In this document: one piece after another, positions 55,357 through 63,788 of the stretch
Position numbering within the stretch: the stretch's first letter is position 1
How the letters are laid out: every line of letters starts with the position of its first letter
NCBI RefSeq assembly: GCF_000315365.1
Contig: NZ_CAOS01000013.1
Span: forward strand, 248,001-312,000
Direction of reading: 5' to 3'
Length of the DNA: 64,000 nucleotides
Source of the DNA: Desulforamulus hydrothermalis Lam5 = DSM 18033
GTDB taxonomy: Bacteria > Bacillota > Desulfotomaculia > Desulfotomaculales > Desulfotomaculaceae
The notes under the pieces: generated by a model
The model's input: the letters and a program-made list of their open reading frames with translations, nothing else
The model's database searches: none
Told to the model about the DNA's origin: nothing
Made by a program: the position numbers and the translations under genes

Positions 55357-56841
55357 ATGCCTGGAACCTGGTTTGGACTGGAAATTGCCAAAAGGGGCGT
55401 CATGTCCCACCGTACTGCCCTGGACGTAACAGGGCACAACATTGCCAATGCCAACACCGAAGGCTACTCCCGCCAGGAGGCGGTGCTTAAGCCCACCGAT
55501 CCCTGGACCCTGCCCGACCTGGCCACCAAAATGCTGCCGGGCCAGCTGGGCACCGGCGTATCGGTGGAAGAAGTGCGGCGCATCCGGGACTATTACCTGG
55601 ATGTGCAGTCCCGCCAGTCCGGCAGCTACGAAGGCTACTGGGAGAAAAGGCTGGACCTGGCCAAACGGATGGAAACCGTGTTCCCGGAACCGGACGGCCG
55701 GGGCCTGCAGGCAGTGCTGCTGAATTTCTTCAACGACTGGCAGGATGTCAACAACAACCCGGCCGACCCGGGCGTTAAAAAAGCGGTGATTGAATCTGCC
55801 GATGAACTGGCGGGTATTTTCCGCCAGATGCACACCCAGCTCAGCACCATCGGCGAGGGCATTGCGGTTGCCGCTGCCGGCGAGGATCCGCCGGGCTACT
55901 TCCGGGTGGTGGGGGGTATGATGAGCTTTGAGGCAGATAAAATCAACCTGATTACCAAAAGGATTGCCGATCTTTCCAATACCATCATCCGCCTTAAACA
56001 AAACGGCGCTTCCCCCAACGACCTGCTGGACCAGCGGGATGCCCTGCTGGATGAGCTGGCCAAATACGGCAATATTAAAACCACCATCAGCGACGGCGGC
56101 CAAATCACGGTGAGCTTTATCGATGCCGGCGGCAGTTTTGATATTGTCAAAATGAATAACGGCCAGGCTGAGGCGGGCCAGGTGGCAGTGTTTAAGGACA
56201 ACAGTGCCGACCCCCATTACCACCTGCTGCTGGATTACGACGGCACCTTTGATGCGGCCGATGCCAAACTGGACTTAACGGCACGGGCTGTTTATTCCCC
56301 GCTCTTGGCCGGTTCCGGCCAGGGTTCCCTGCTGGGCCTGGAAGCCGCCCGCCAGGATAATGCCAAGCTGTTGAAGGATTTGGACGACCTGGCCCTTAAA
56401 CTGGTGGAACTGGTAAACGGCGGCGCAACCGATAGCCCGCCCGGCTCCGGCATTGAGTTTTTTGATGCATCTGCCACCGGGGCGGCCGACATCAAAGTAA
56501 AAGCCGGCTACCTGGATATTATCGGCCAGAACGCCATCAACGTGGCCCGCCTGCGCAGCACCTTGATTACCGTAGGCAGCGTCGCCAACACTACCTTTGA
56601 GAACTTTTACCAGGGCATTGTGGCCCAGGTGGGGGCCAATGTGGATCACTACGCCAACATGCTGGAAAACCAGCAGGCCATCGGCAGTCAGATTGAAGCC
56701 CTGCGCCAGTCGGTGTCCGGCGTTTCGGTGGACGAGGAACTGACCCGCATGATCCAGTTCCAGTACGGCTACCAGGCCTCCGCCCGCATGCTCGCCCTGC
56801 AGGACGAGTTGCTTGATTATTTAATTAACCGTATCCGCTAA
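55357..56841 (+). CDS. flgK: Flagellar hook-associated protein 1 (FlgK)
   Basis: The N terminus WFGLEIAKRGVMSHRTALDVTGHNIANANT carries the rod-type motif of the family, and the C terminus SVDEELTRMIQFQYGYQASARML the coiled-coil end. It forms the hook-filament junction with FlgL. The 494-residue length is on the normal side. The ribosome site is AAAAGGTGG. Confidence 0.95.
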   Translation: MPGTWFGLEIAKRGVMSHRTALDVTGHNIANANTEGYSRQEAVLKPTDPWTLPDLATKMLPGQLGTGVSVEEVRRIRDYYLDVQSRQSGSYEGYWEKRLDLAKRMETVFPEPDGRGLQAVLLNFFNDWQDVNNNPADPGVKKAVIESADELAGIFRQMHTQLSTIGEGIAVAAAGEDPPGYFRVVGGMMSFEADKINLITKRIADLSNTIIRLKQNGASPNDLLDQRDALLDELAKYGNIKTTISDGGQITVSFIDAGGSFDIVKMNNGQAEAGQVAVFKDNSADPHYHLLLDYDGTFDAADAKLDLTARAVYSPLLAGSGQGSLLGLEAARQDNAKLLKDLDDLALKLVELVNGGATDSPPGSGIEFFDASATGAADIKVKAGYLDIIGQNAINVARLRSTLITVGSVANTTFENFYQGIVAQVGANVDHYANMLENQQAIGSQIEALRQSVSGVSVDEELTRMIQFQYGYQASARMLALQDELLDYLINRIR

Positions 56842-56858
56842 AGGGGGAGGTGTGTAAA

Positions 56859-57827
56859 ATGTTGCGTGTTTCCAACACCCTGCTGGCCAACAATATGTGC
56901 CGCTATATCCAGAACAACCTGCAGCGGTCGGCCAAAGTGCAGGAGCACAGCGCCACCGGCAAAACCATTAACCGGCCTTCGGATAACCCGTCAGAAATCA
57001 GCCAGCTGATGGCCATTAACGCCACCCTGACCGGCAACGAGCAATACCTGCGCAACATCCAGGACGGCCTGGCTTACCTGAACCAGACCGATACCGCCCT
57101 GAACACCGTCGGTGTGACCTTGCAGGATGCCAAAGCACTGGCCCTGCAGGGGGCTAACGGCACCCTGACGGAAGAAGACCGCAAGGCCATCGCCGAGCAA
57201 ATTGACAAGCAAATTGACGCCCTGGTGGACCTGGGCAACAGCAGCCTGGGCGGCAAGTACCTGTTTGCCGGCACCCAGAACGGCATGCCGCCCTTTATGC
57301 GTCAAGGCGATAAGATTTACTACCGGGGCAATACCGACCTGGTGCAGCGGGAAATCCTGTTTGGCGGCAGCTACCCGGTGGTGGCGCCCGGCGTGGCGGA
57401 TGCAGCGTCGTCAGAAAACGGTGTTTTTGGCAAGCTGACCGCCAACACCATAGAAGAACCGCCCGGTTCCGGCCAAATCTGGACCGAGGTGACCGGCGGC
57501 CCCCTGGAAGTTTTGAAAAACCTGCGGGATGCCCTGCAAACCAATGACACCGCCGGCATTAATACTGCCCTGGGCCGGTTGGACGCCGCCCATGATGAAG
57601 TATTGGCGCATCGGGTCGCGGTGGGCGCCCGTACCCGCCACCTGGAAGCGGTGCAGGAACAGCTGGAGGATCAAGAAACCAAGCTGAAGGAGCGGCTGGT
57701 GCAGGTGCAGGGGGCAGACATTGCCAAACTCACCATTGAAGCGGCCGAAAACCAGCTGGTACACCAGGCCTCCCTGATGACTGCCGCCAACCTGTTGAAC
57801 GTCAGCCTGCTGCAGTATTTGAAATAA
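56859..57827 (+). CDS. flgL: Flagellar hook-associated protein 3 (FlgL)
   Basis: The start LRVSNTLLANNMCRYIQNNLQRS and a flagellin-like N-terminal helix with GKTINRPSDNPSEISQLM identify FlgL. The C-terminal helix ends AANLLNVSLLQYLK. It joins FlgK to the filament. ATG 56859 behind GGGGGAGGTG is chosen. The length is 322 residues. Confidence 0.95.
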   Translation: MLRVSNTLLANNMCRYIQNNLQRSAKVQEHSATGKTINRPSDNPSEISQLMAINATLTGNEQYLRNIQDGLAYLNQTDTALNTVGVTLQDAKALALQGANGTLTEEDRKAIAEQIDKQIDALVDLGNSSLGGKYLFAGTQNGMPPFMRQGDKIYYRGNTDLVQREILFGGSYPVVAPGVADAASSENGVFGKLTANTIEEPPGSGQIWTEVTGGPLEVLKNLRDALQTNDTAGINTALGRLDAAHDEVLAHRVAVGARTRHLEAVQEQLEDQETKLKERLVQVQGADIAKLTIEAAENQLVHQASLMTAANLLNVSLLQYLK

Positions 57828-57923
57828 CAGCAGGTATTACTGCTGCTGCGGCAAAACCGCCGGGTAGTATGAAGAACTGACCTGCAGTACCGGGGCCGGC
57901 TGCCCCAAGGGAGGTGCTGCCTT

Positions 57924-58292
57924 ATGAAAATCGGCGCGGGCGGCCTGCAAAACCTGGCCGCCCAGGAAATGATCGCCCGCCAGGGCGATGCCGCTGCCAG
58001 GAGCAAGCCGCTGCCCGACCCTGCGGTCATGCAGGCCCGGGACATGGCCCGGAACCTGCTCCACCAGGACCTCAACCGGGCGGTGGAACAGCTTAACCGG
58101 CTGGCCCGCATGCTCAACCAGAGCCTGGAATTTGCCCTGGTTAAGCAGGGCAAAGAAAGCCGCATCAGGGTAAAAGACAAAGCCGGCGGCCGCAGCCGGC
58201 ATCTCACCCCGGCACAAGCCCTGGCCCTGCTTGCAGAGGATGCACAACCGTCAGAAAAAACCAAAGGCCGCCACCTGGACGGCTATGCCTAG
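57924..58292 (+). CDS. FlaG-like flagellar protein
   Basis: The segment NRAVEQLNRLARMLNQSLEFALVKQGKESRIRVKD in sections matches the FlaG fold (helix, then a strand pair with an arginine-valine core). FlaG proteins affect filament length. ATG 57924 behind GGGAGGTG. The length is 122 residues. Position between flgL and hag supports the call, though identity is weak. fliW and csrA, often found here, are absent. Confidence 0.65.
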   Translation: MKIGAGGLQNLAAQEMIARQGDAAARSKPLPDPAVMQARDMARNLLHQDLNRAVEQLNRLARMLNQSLEFALVKQGKESRIRVKDKAGGRSRHLTPAQALALLAEDAQPSEKTKGRHLDGYA

Positions 58293-58384
58293 CGGCAACA
58301 TTTTAATTGTATATTTTAATTATATTAAAATACAAACAACTTCCTGGAATTTCTGTTACAATCACTATAAATGCTTAAAAGCGA

Positions 58385-58398
58385 GGTTTGTACAAACC
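58385..58398. repeat. 14-bp perfect palindrome upstream of hag
   Basis: GGTTTGTACAAACC is an exact palindrome 59 bases before the -35 region of the hag promoter. It lies next to a terminator. It could be a dimer-binding operator. Confidence 0.35.
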
Positions 58399-58401
58399 GG
58401 C

Positions 58402-58433
58402 AACCGCTGCCTGCCAGGAGCGGTTTTTATTTT
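58402..58433 (+). terminator. Terminator of the flg operon
   Basis: AACCGCT and AGCGGTT pair around ten bases and are followed by TTTATTTT. It ends the operon before hag. Confidence 0.75.
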
Positions 58434-58456
58434 AACAAAAAAATATTTCTCAACAC

Positions 58457-58483
58457 TAAACTTATTGCTGCCACTGCCGAAAT
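58457..58483 (+). promoter_or_regulatory. Sigma-D promoter of hag
   Basis: A perfect TAAA is followed after exactly 15 bases by GCCGAAAT, the flagellar sigma-D consensus. It lies about 90 bases before the flagellin start. Confidence 0.88.
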
Positions 58484-58574
58484 AAATACTGGAAAGCAAA
58501 TCCGGGGCGGCCGACCGGATACAGCTTTTACCGCACGGATGCGGTAATAAAATAAATTCATGGAGGAATGAAAA

Positions 58575-59708
58575 ATGAGAATCAACCACAACATTGCAGC
58601 GCTGAATACCTACCGTCAGTTGAGCAACAACAACGCCATCGGCGCAAAATCGCTGGAGAAGCTCTCCTCTGGCTTGCGCATCAACCGCGCCGGTGACGAC
58701 GCAGCAGGTTTGGCCATCAGCGAAAAGATGCGCGGGCAGATCAGGGGTTTGGACATGGCATCTAAGAATGCTCAGGATGGTATTTCCTTAATACAGACTG
58801 CTGAAGGTGCTTTAAACGAAACCCACAGTATTCTGCAGCGTATGCGTGAATTAGCAGTTCAGGCTTCTAACGACACTAATACTAATGATGACCGTGAAGA
58901 ACTGCAAAAAGAATTAGATCAGTTAATTAAAGAAATTGATCGTATTTCTGACACTACAGAATTTAACACTAAGAAACTATTGGATGGCTCGCTTAGTGGT
59001 GTACGTTCAGTTGCACAATTTGCTAAATTTGATGAAAATAACACGGCTTCATTTACTGCCATTGCAGCTGCAACTACAATCAGTGTTGACAATACTTATA
59101 ACGTAAGAATTACATCTGCTGATTCTACTGGGACAACCTATATCGTTACCTGGACAGATTCTACTGGTACTAGTGGGACATTTGCGGTTAACAAAACTGG
59201 CGGCACAATTGGGTTTACTAATGCCGCAACCTTAACCTTAGCAGCATTAACTGCTGCTAACATTGGTGATGAAGTGACCTTTACTACAAGGCAGACAGTT
59301 ACAGATAATACCGATACTGCTTTAAGCTATCAAATTGGTGCTAATTCTTCTCAAACAATGCGCGTTGAGATAGAAGACATGAGTGCCAGTGCTCTGCATG
59401 TTAGCGGTCTGAAAATCAATACCCAACAAGCAGCTGAAGCATCTGTCTCCGCTATCAATAAAGCGCTGACTGATGTTTCTGCCCAGCGTGCTAAGTTAGG
59501 TGCATTCCAAAATAGACTAGAACATACCATTAACAACCTTGGTACATCACAAGAAAACTTAACTGCCGCTGAGTCAAGGATTAGAGATGTAGATATGGCC
59601 AAGGAAATGATGGAATTTACCAAGAACAATATCCTGTCTCAAGCTGCCCAGGCAATGCTTGCTCAGGCAAACCAACAGCCACAAGGAGTTCTGCAACTTT
59701 TACGGTAG
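58575..59708 (+). CDS. hag: Flagellin (Hag/FliC)
   Basis: The N-terminal D0/D1 region starts MRINHNIAALNTYRQLSNNN and includes the conserved EKLSSGLRINRAGDDAAGLAI. The C-terminal D0 ends NNILSQAAQAMLAQANQQPQ. A central variable domain of about residues 155-255 is rich in Thr and Ser and could carry sugars. GGAGGAATG precedes the start. The first roughly 190 bases have host-like GC-rich codons while the rest is AT-rich, indicating a recombinant gene. It is preceded by a sigma-D promoter and ended by a strong terminator. The length of 377 residues is medium. Confidence 0.97.
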   Translation: MRINHNIAALNTYRQLSNNNAIGAKSLEKLSSGLRINRAGDDAAGLAISEKMRGQIRGLDMASKNAQDGISLIQTAEGALNETHSILQRMRELAVQASNDTNTNDDREELQKELDQLIKEIDRISDTTEFNTKKLLDGSLSGVRSVAQFAKFDENNTASFTAIAAATTISVDNTYNVRITSADSTGTTYIVTWTDSTGTSGTFAVNKTGGTIGFTNAATLTLAALTAANIGDEVTFTTRQTVTDNTDTALSYQIGANSSQTMRVEIEDMSASALHVSGLKINTQQAAEASVSAINKALTDVSAQRAKLGAFQNRLEHTINNLGTSQENLTAAESRIRDVDMAKEMMEFTKNNILSQAAQAMLAQANQQPQGVLQLLR

Positions 59709-59715
59709 TAGAAAT

Positions 59716-59750
59716 AAAGAGGGAGCAAAAGAAGCTCCCTCTTTATTATA
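59716..59750 (+). terminator. Terminator of hag
   Basis: AAAGAGGGAGC and GCTCCCTCTTT are perfect complements around seven bases, followed by ATTATAT. It isolates hag from the glycosyltransferase gene. Confidence 0.88.
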
Positions 59751-59789
59751 TAAAACTTATATTTTGCATGTAAGAAGGGAACATGAAAG

Positions 59790-61733
59790 ATGAAACTCTC
59801 GGCCTGTGTTATAACAAAAAATGAAGAGAAAAATATTGTATCCTGTTTGGAAAGCGTAAAGTCTCTTGTGTCTGAAATGATAGTAGTGGATACTGGTTCG
59901 ACGGATAAGACGGTAGATGTGGCAAAAGGGTTAGGGGCTAAAGTGTATCATTATGAATGGTGCAACGATTTTTCCAAAGCTAGAAATTATGCAATATCTA
60001 AAGCTAAAGGGCAGTGGATAATTTTTCTTGACGCAGACGAGTACCTTACAAGAGAATCTATTAATAAATTAAAGCTAGTAGTTATTGAAGCTAATAATAG
60101 AAAAGCAGACTTTTTGGTTTGCATGCTAACTAACTATGATAAGAAAAGTAAAAAAGCGATAAATTCTGTTCCTGTTATTCGCATATTTAGAAATGACAAT
60201 AATATTGAATATTATGGTGCAATTCATGAAATGTTAATTCGTAAAGATTGCAATCCAAAGATATTAGATGCTACAAATTATATTAAAATTATTCATACAG
60301 GCTATTCCTTGGACGATATTAGGGATAAAAACAAGATGCACAGGAATCTTGAACTGTTGCTGAAAGAACTTGAGAAAAACCCCCAAGACAGTAATTTGTG
60401 TTTTTATATTTCTGAATCATATGCTATAGGGGGATGTTATGATAAAACAATAGACTATGCATTAAAAGCGATTAAATATAATAACGGTACATTGCTTGGT
60501 ATGTATCAGAAAAACTATCTTAATTTAATAAATGCTATGGTGCAATTAAAGTATCCTAAAGAAGAAGTCATAAATATTGTTAAAGAAGCTAACAAAGCTT
60601 TCCCGGAATTTCCTGATTTTTATTTTTACCTTGCAGATTTTTATGAACAAGATAAACGTTATTATGATGCTATTGATGCATATGAACGGGGCATACAAAA
60701 TTTTGAGAATGGATTGATTGGTCAATCTAGTGCGCATTTTAACTTGGCTAATATAACAAGACTCATGGGTGATATATATTTTAAAAAGGGAAACTTTCAT
60801 AAAAGTATAGAAATGTATATTGAATCGTTAAAGACTGATTATGATAATTATATTTCACTAAAACAGTTACTGTTTATTCTTTCGAAGTTTGAATCTGCTA
60901 AAGAGATAATCAAGTTCTTAGGTAATATGTATGATTATAGCAATTTAAAACATTTACTGCTTTTATTAAAAGCTTCATTACAAGCTAATAGTCCTAATCT
61001 TGCAGAGTATTATTATTTTTTGATTCAAAACTTATCGCAGGGTGATAAACTAACTAAGGAATCAGCCGATATTGATATGTTAAATGATAAATATGATAGT
61101 GCAGCAATGAAGTTTAATCAGCTGTATCTACATGCATATGACACTAGATTTGCTATTAAAGGAACAATAGCTTCTATTTTAGCTAAAGATGAGGAGAGTT
61201 TATGCAGGCTTAAGAAAATCGTAAAGCCTTCATTAAAAAGATTTATTCAATGGTATCTAAAAGAAGACGTATCATTTTTAAAATCTGACAAGTATGTTCT
61301 TCTTGATGTTTTTCAAGAAATGATTAAATTATCTAAAATTGACAAGTTGACTATTTTTAATGATATAATCGAAAATATGGATATTATTCAAGAAGTTGCA
61401 GAGTTATGTTATTATTATGGGCAATATAGTTATGCAGTAGAAATGTTCCATAAATACATAGAAAAAGATAATATCTTGCCTTCACATAAATTGGCTGACA
61501 TTTTAGTAAAAATGGCAGATTGTTTGTACAAAACTGGTCAGTTAGATCTTGCACTTGAGTTTTTTATTGATGCTCTAAAAATTAACCCTATGGACTTTAG
61601 AGTGTATGAAACACCTATAGAAATCTGTAAAAAATTAAATAACCAACAACTTCTTAAAGAACTGGTTGACAAAGCAATTCTTTATTTCCCTGACTCAAAA
61701 TATATTATGTCTTATAAAAAGGTTGTGAATTAA
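59790..61733 (+). CDS. Family-2 glycosyltransferase with C-terminal TPR-like repeats
   Basis: Residues 1-100 form a GT-A fold start (LSACVITKNEEKNIVSCLES, IVVDTGSTDKT) with the metal-binding FLDADEY. The remaining 500 residues are helical with TPR-like units such as AIDAYERGIQNFENGLIG and LDLALEFFIDALKINPMDFR. GT2-TPR proteins placed after flagellin often add sugars to it. The gene is much poorer in GC than its upstream neighbours. AGAAGGGAAC lies before the start. It overlaps the next gene by one base. The donor sugar is unknown. Confidence 0.88.
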   Translation: MKLSACVITKNEEKNIVSCLESVKSLVSEMIVVDTGSTDKTVDVAKGLGAKVYHYEWCNDFSKARNYAISKAKGQWIIFLDADEYLTRESINKLKLVVIEANNRKADFLVCMLTNYDKKSKKAINSVPVIRIFRNDNNIEYYGAIHEMLIRKDCNPKILDATNYIKIIHTGYSLDDIRDKNKMHRNLELLLKELEKNPQDSNLCFYISESYAIGGCYDKTIDYALKAIKYNNGTLLGMYQKNYLNLINAMVQLKYPKEEVINIVKEANKAFPEFPDFYFYLADFYEQDKRYYDAIDAYERGIQNFENGLIGQSSAHFNLANITRLMGDIYFKKGNFHKSIEMYIESLKTDYDNYISLKQLLFILSKFESAKEIIKFLGNMYDYSNLKHLLLLLKASLQANSPNLAEYYYFLIQNLSQGDKLTKESADIDMLNDKYDSAAMKFNQLYLHAYDTRFAIKGTIASILAKDEESLCRLKKIVKPSLKRFIQWYLKEDVSFLKSDKYVLLDVFQEMIKLSKIDKLTIFNDIIENMDIIQEVAELCYYYGQYSYAVEMFHKYIEKDNILPSHKLADILVKMADCLYKTGQLDLALEFFIDALKINPMDFRVYETPIEICKKLNNQQLLKELVDKAILYFPDSKYIMSYKKVVN

Positions 61734-62806
61734 TGAATAGAGTTAAAAATATTTTATATTTGGGTTGGTTAGGAAGGGGTAACGTAGGAGACGATATTTT
61801 ATATACTCTTTTTAAAAGGTTGTTTTATCAGTTCTTCGATAGAAATGCAAATGATTATGAAGTTAACATTGATGGATATTTGCCAATTAATAATTATACA
61901 TGGGATTTAAAAGTTTATGATTTAGTCGTATTAGGTGGGGGATCATTATTTAATATTCCTTACTGGATTGATCTGTGCTTAAAAGCAAAGGAATTAAATA
62001 TACCCCTAATATCTTGGGGTACCGGAATTGATGGCTTATATACTTCAGAGGATGTTGGCAAGATTAATGACACAAGAGTATGGTTAAATGATGACTTGAA
62101 AACAAAGATTATGGAAATAACAAGTTATATGAAATATATTTCAGTTCGAGGTCCTTTAACGAAGGAAGTACTAATAAATATAGGCGTTGAGCCCTATAAG
62201 GTGCAAATAGTTGGTGATCCAGCACTAATATACACCAACTCGATAAGCCAACCTAATAATAGAAAAATTTTGGTAAATTGGGGGACCTCATATAATAATA
62301 TTTTTGGCGGTAACGAAGAAAAATTAGAGGAACAATTAGAGATAACAATACAGATCTTGCTTAATAAAGGATATGACATAGTCATATATCCAATATGGGT
62401 AGAAGATATTGAAGTTGTTCAAAGGCTTGGCAGCAAATTCACAGAAAGTAATTTGACAGTTATAAATCAAGTTTATGACGCAAATAAACTTGTTAAACTA
62501 ATTAATGATTCTTTTTTAACTATAAATATAAAATTACATGCTAATATAATATCAGCTGCAGTGGGTCGACCATTTATATCGTTAGCATACAGAGGTAAAT
62601 GTTTTGATTTTGCAGAGACTGTTGAGAGTAATGATCTAATAATTTCTACTGATAAAGTACATGCTGGGGAAATTTTAGATCGGATCAAGTTAATAGAAAT
62701 TAATTATAAACAAATTGTAAACCGCTTTATTAAAGCAAAGGAAGAGTACATGCCTAAATTATTGATAAGCTTAAAAAACATTGTTAAATTGTTAGATAAG
62801 GAGTAA
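61733..62806 (+). CDS. Polysaccharide pyruvyl transferase family protein
   Basis: The glycine-rich start LGWLGRGNVGDDILYTLFKR, the second LVVLGGGSLFNIPYW and the later LINDSFLTINIKLHANIISAA (with the family histidine) match the CsaB/WcaK pyruvyl transferase fold. Members attach pyruvate ketals to glycans. It overlaps the glycosyltransferase stop and shares its AT-rich composition, so the two came together. It may modify the flagellin glycan or an S-layer-anchoring polymer. The length is 357 residues. Confidence 0.87.
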   Translation: MNRVKNILYLGWLGRGNVGDDILYTLFKRLFYQFFDRNANDYEVNIDGYLPINNYTWDLKVYDLVVLGGGSLFNIPYWIDLCLKAKELNIPLISWGTGIDGLYTSEDVGKINDTRVWLNDDLKTKIMEITSYMKYISVRGPLTKEVLINIGVEPYKVQIVGDPALIYTNSISQPNNRKILVNWGTSYNNIFGGNEEKLEEQLEITIQILLNKGYDIVIYPIWVEDIEVVQRLGSKFTESNLTVINQVYDANKLVKLINDSFLTINIKLHANIISAAVGRPFISLAYRGKCFDFAETVESNDLIISTDKVHAGEILDRIKLIEINYKQIVNRFIKAKEEYMPKLLISLKNIVKLLDKE

Positions 62807-62959
62807 TACTCAAGTTTGAAGGAAGTGTAAGGAGTATTGTATAGTTGGTGTATAAAATTTTATGTTTATGACAAACTAAAAATAGAGCACGGCGAATTGC
62901 AAAACTTATAGGCCTTTGTAAGCGGTCAATACTTTTGGCAAAAAACGGCCATTAATTTT

Positions 62960-63350
62960 GGTGAGAGTGTAAAATAAATTGTGCTTTTGTCCTTTCCTCA
63001 ATTACAATATCAAGGAAAGGTAGGAAAAGCATATTCACTCATGGACAAAAATTAACTCCGTCATTTATCAAAGAAAACAACCTGAAGTCCGTAATAGACA
63101 TACAGAATGCACTAAAAGAGCTGTTCGCCGACACACTACAGGAGATGCTTGAAGCCGAGCTAGATGAAAGCCTAGGTTACGAAAAGAATGATATTAAGAA
63201 CAAGAAACCACCCAACCGCCGCAATGGCCACAGCAAGAAGCAAGTCAGGAGGAAATATGGTCAGATAGACTTGACTGTTTCCCATGGCATAGAAGGCGAA
63301 TTTGAACCCGTTATCGTTTAAAAACACCAAAAAAGTGTGCTACAGAAATT
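62960..63350 (+). pseudogene. IS256-family transposase remnant
   Basis: From about 63055 one frame reads TPSFIKENNLKSVIDIQNAL, ELFADTLQEMLEAELDESLG and GEFEPVIV, the N terminus of an IS256-type DDE transposase. A TAA at 63319 interrupts it, with KHQKSVLQKF (the expected continuation) in the same frame after the stop. The only nearby ATG (63041) is in another frame. Most of the catalytic part is gone. GAGAGTGTAAAATAAATTGT at about 62963-62982 resembles the element's left end. It is dead. The gap 62807-62960 holds nothing else that I can see. Confidence 0.85.
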
Positions 63351-63377
63351 TAAGATGGTAGTTAGCTATACGGTTAC

Positions 63378-63788
63378 CTAACCATCCAGCTTTACTAATA
63401 TACCGGCAAAGGTCTCCAGATCAGCAAGGTGGTTTTCAATAATTTTTTGCAGTATATTAAGATTAACAGACTGGTAATCGTGCACGGCTATGTTGCGAAA
63501 ACCTACCATGGCTTTTAACCGTTCCGACAGTTCCCTTTCAATCAAACCGTTTTCATAAAGCAAGTCAAAGGCTTGCCGGCTGCTTTGAGGCAAGCCCAAT
63601 TTCTTCTCGGCTACCACATGCATGGCCAGGTCGATGGCAGCCTCGCAAGCCCGCTGGATGTTTAATATAATCGAATCCTGCCTGGTATAGTTTAATAAAT
63701 TCTGAAAATTATTATCATATTCTTCCTGGATTCTTTTCTTACAACGCTTAATGACTTGGGTTTTATTTAAAATGACATCATTAATCAT
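63378..63788 (-). CDS. hepT: HepT-like ribonuclease toxin (DUF86)
   Basis: The RX4HXY motif of HEPN toxins is present as FRNIAVHDYQ (Arg98, His103, Tyr105). The helical 136-residue protein matches DUF86. HepT is an RNase silenced when its MntA partner modifies the tyrosine with AMP. ATG 63788 behind GAGGAAAG overlaps the end of the MntA gene by eight bases. It sits next to an IS256 remnant. Confidence 0.92.
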   Translation of the reverse strand: MINDVILNKTQVIKRCKKRIQEEYDNNFQNLLNYTRQDSIILNIQRACEAAIDLAMHVVAEKKLGLPQSSRQAFDLLYENGLIERELSERLKAMVGFRNIAVHDYQSVNLNILQKIIENHLADLETFAGILVKLDG

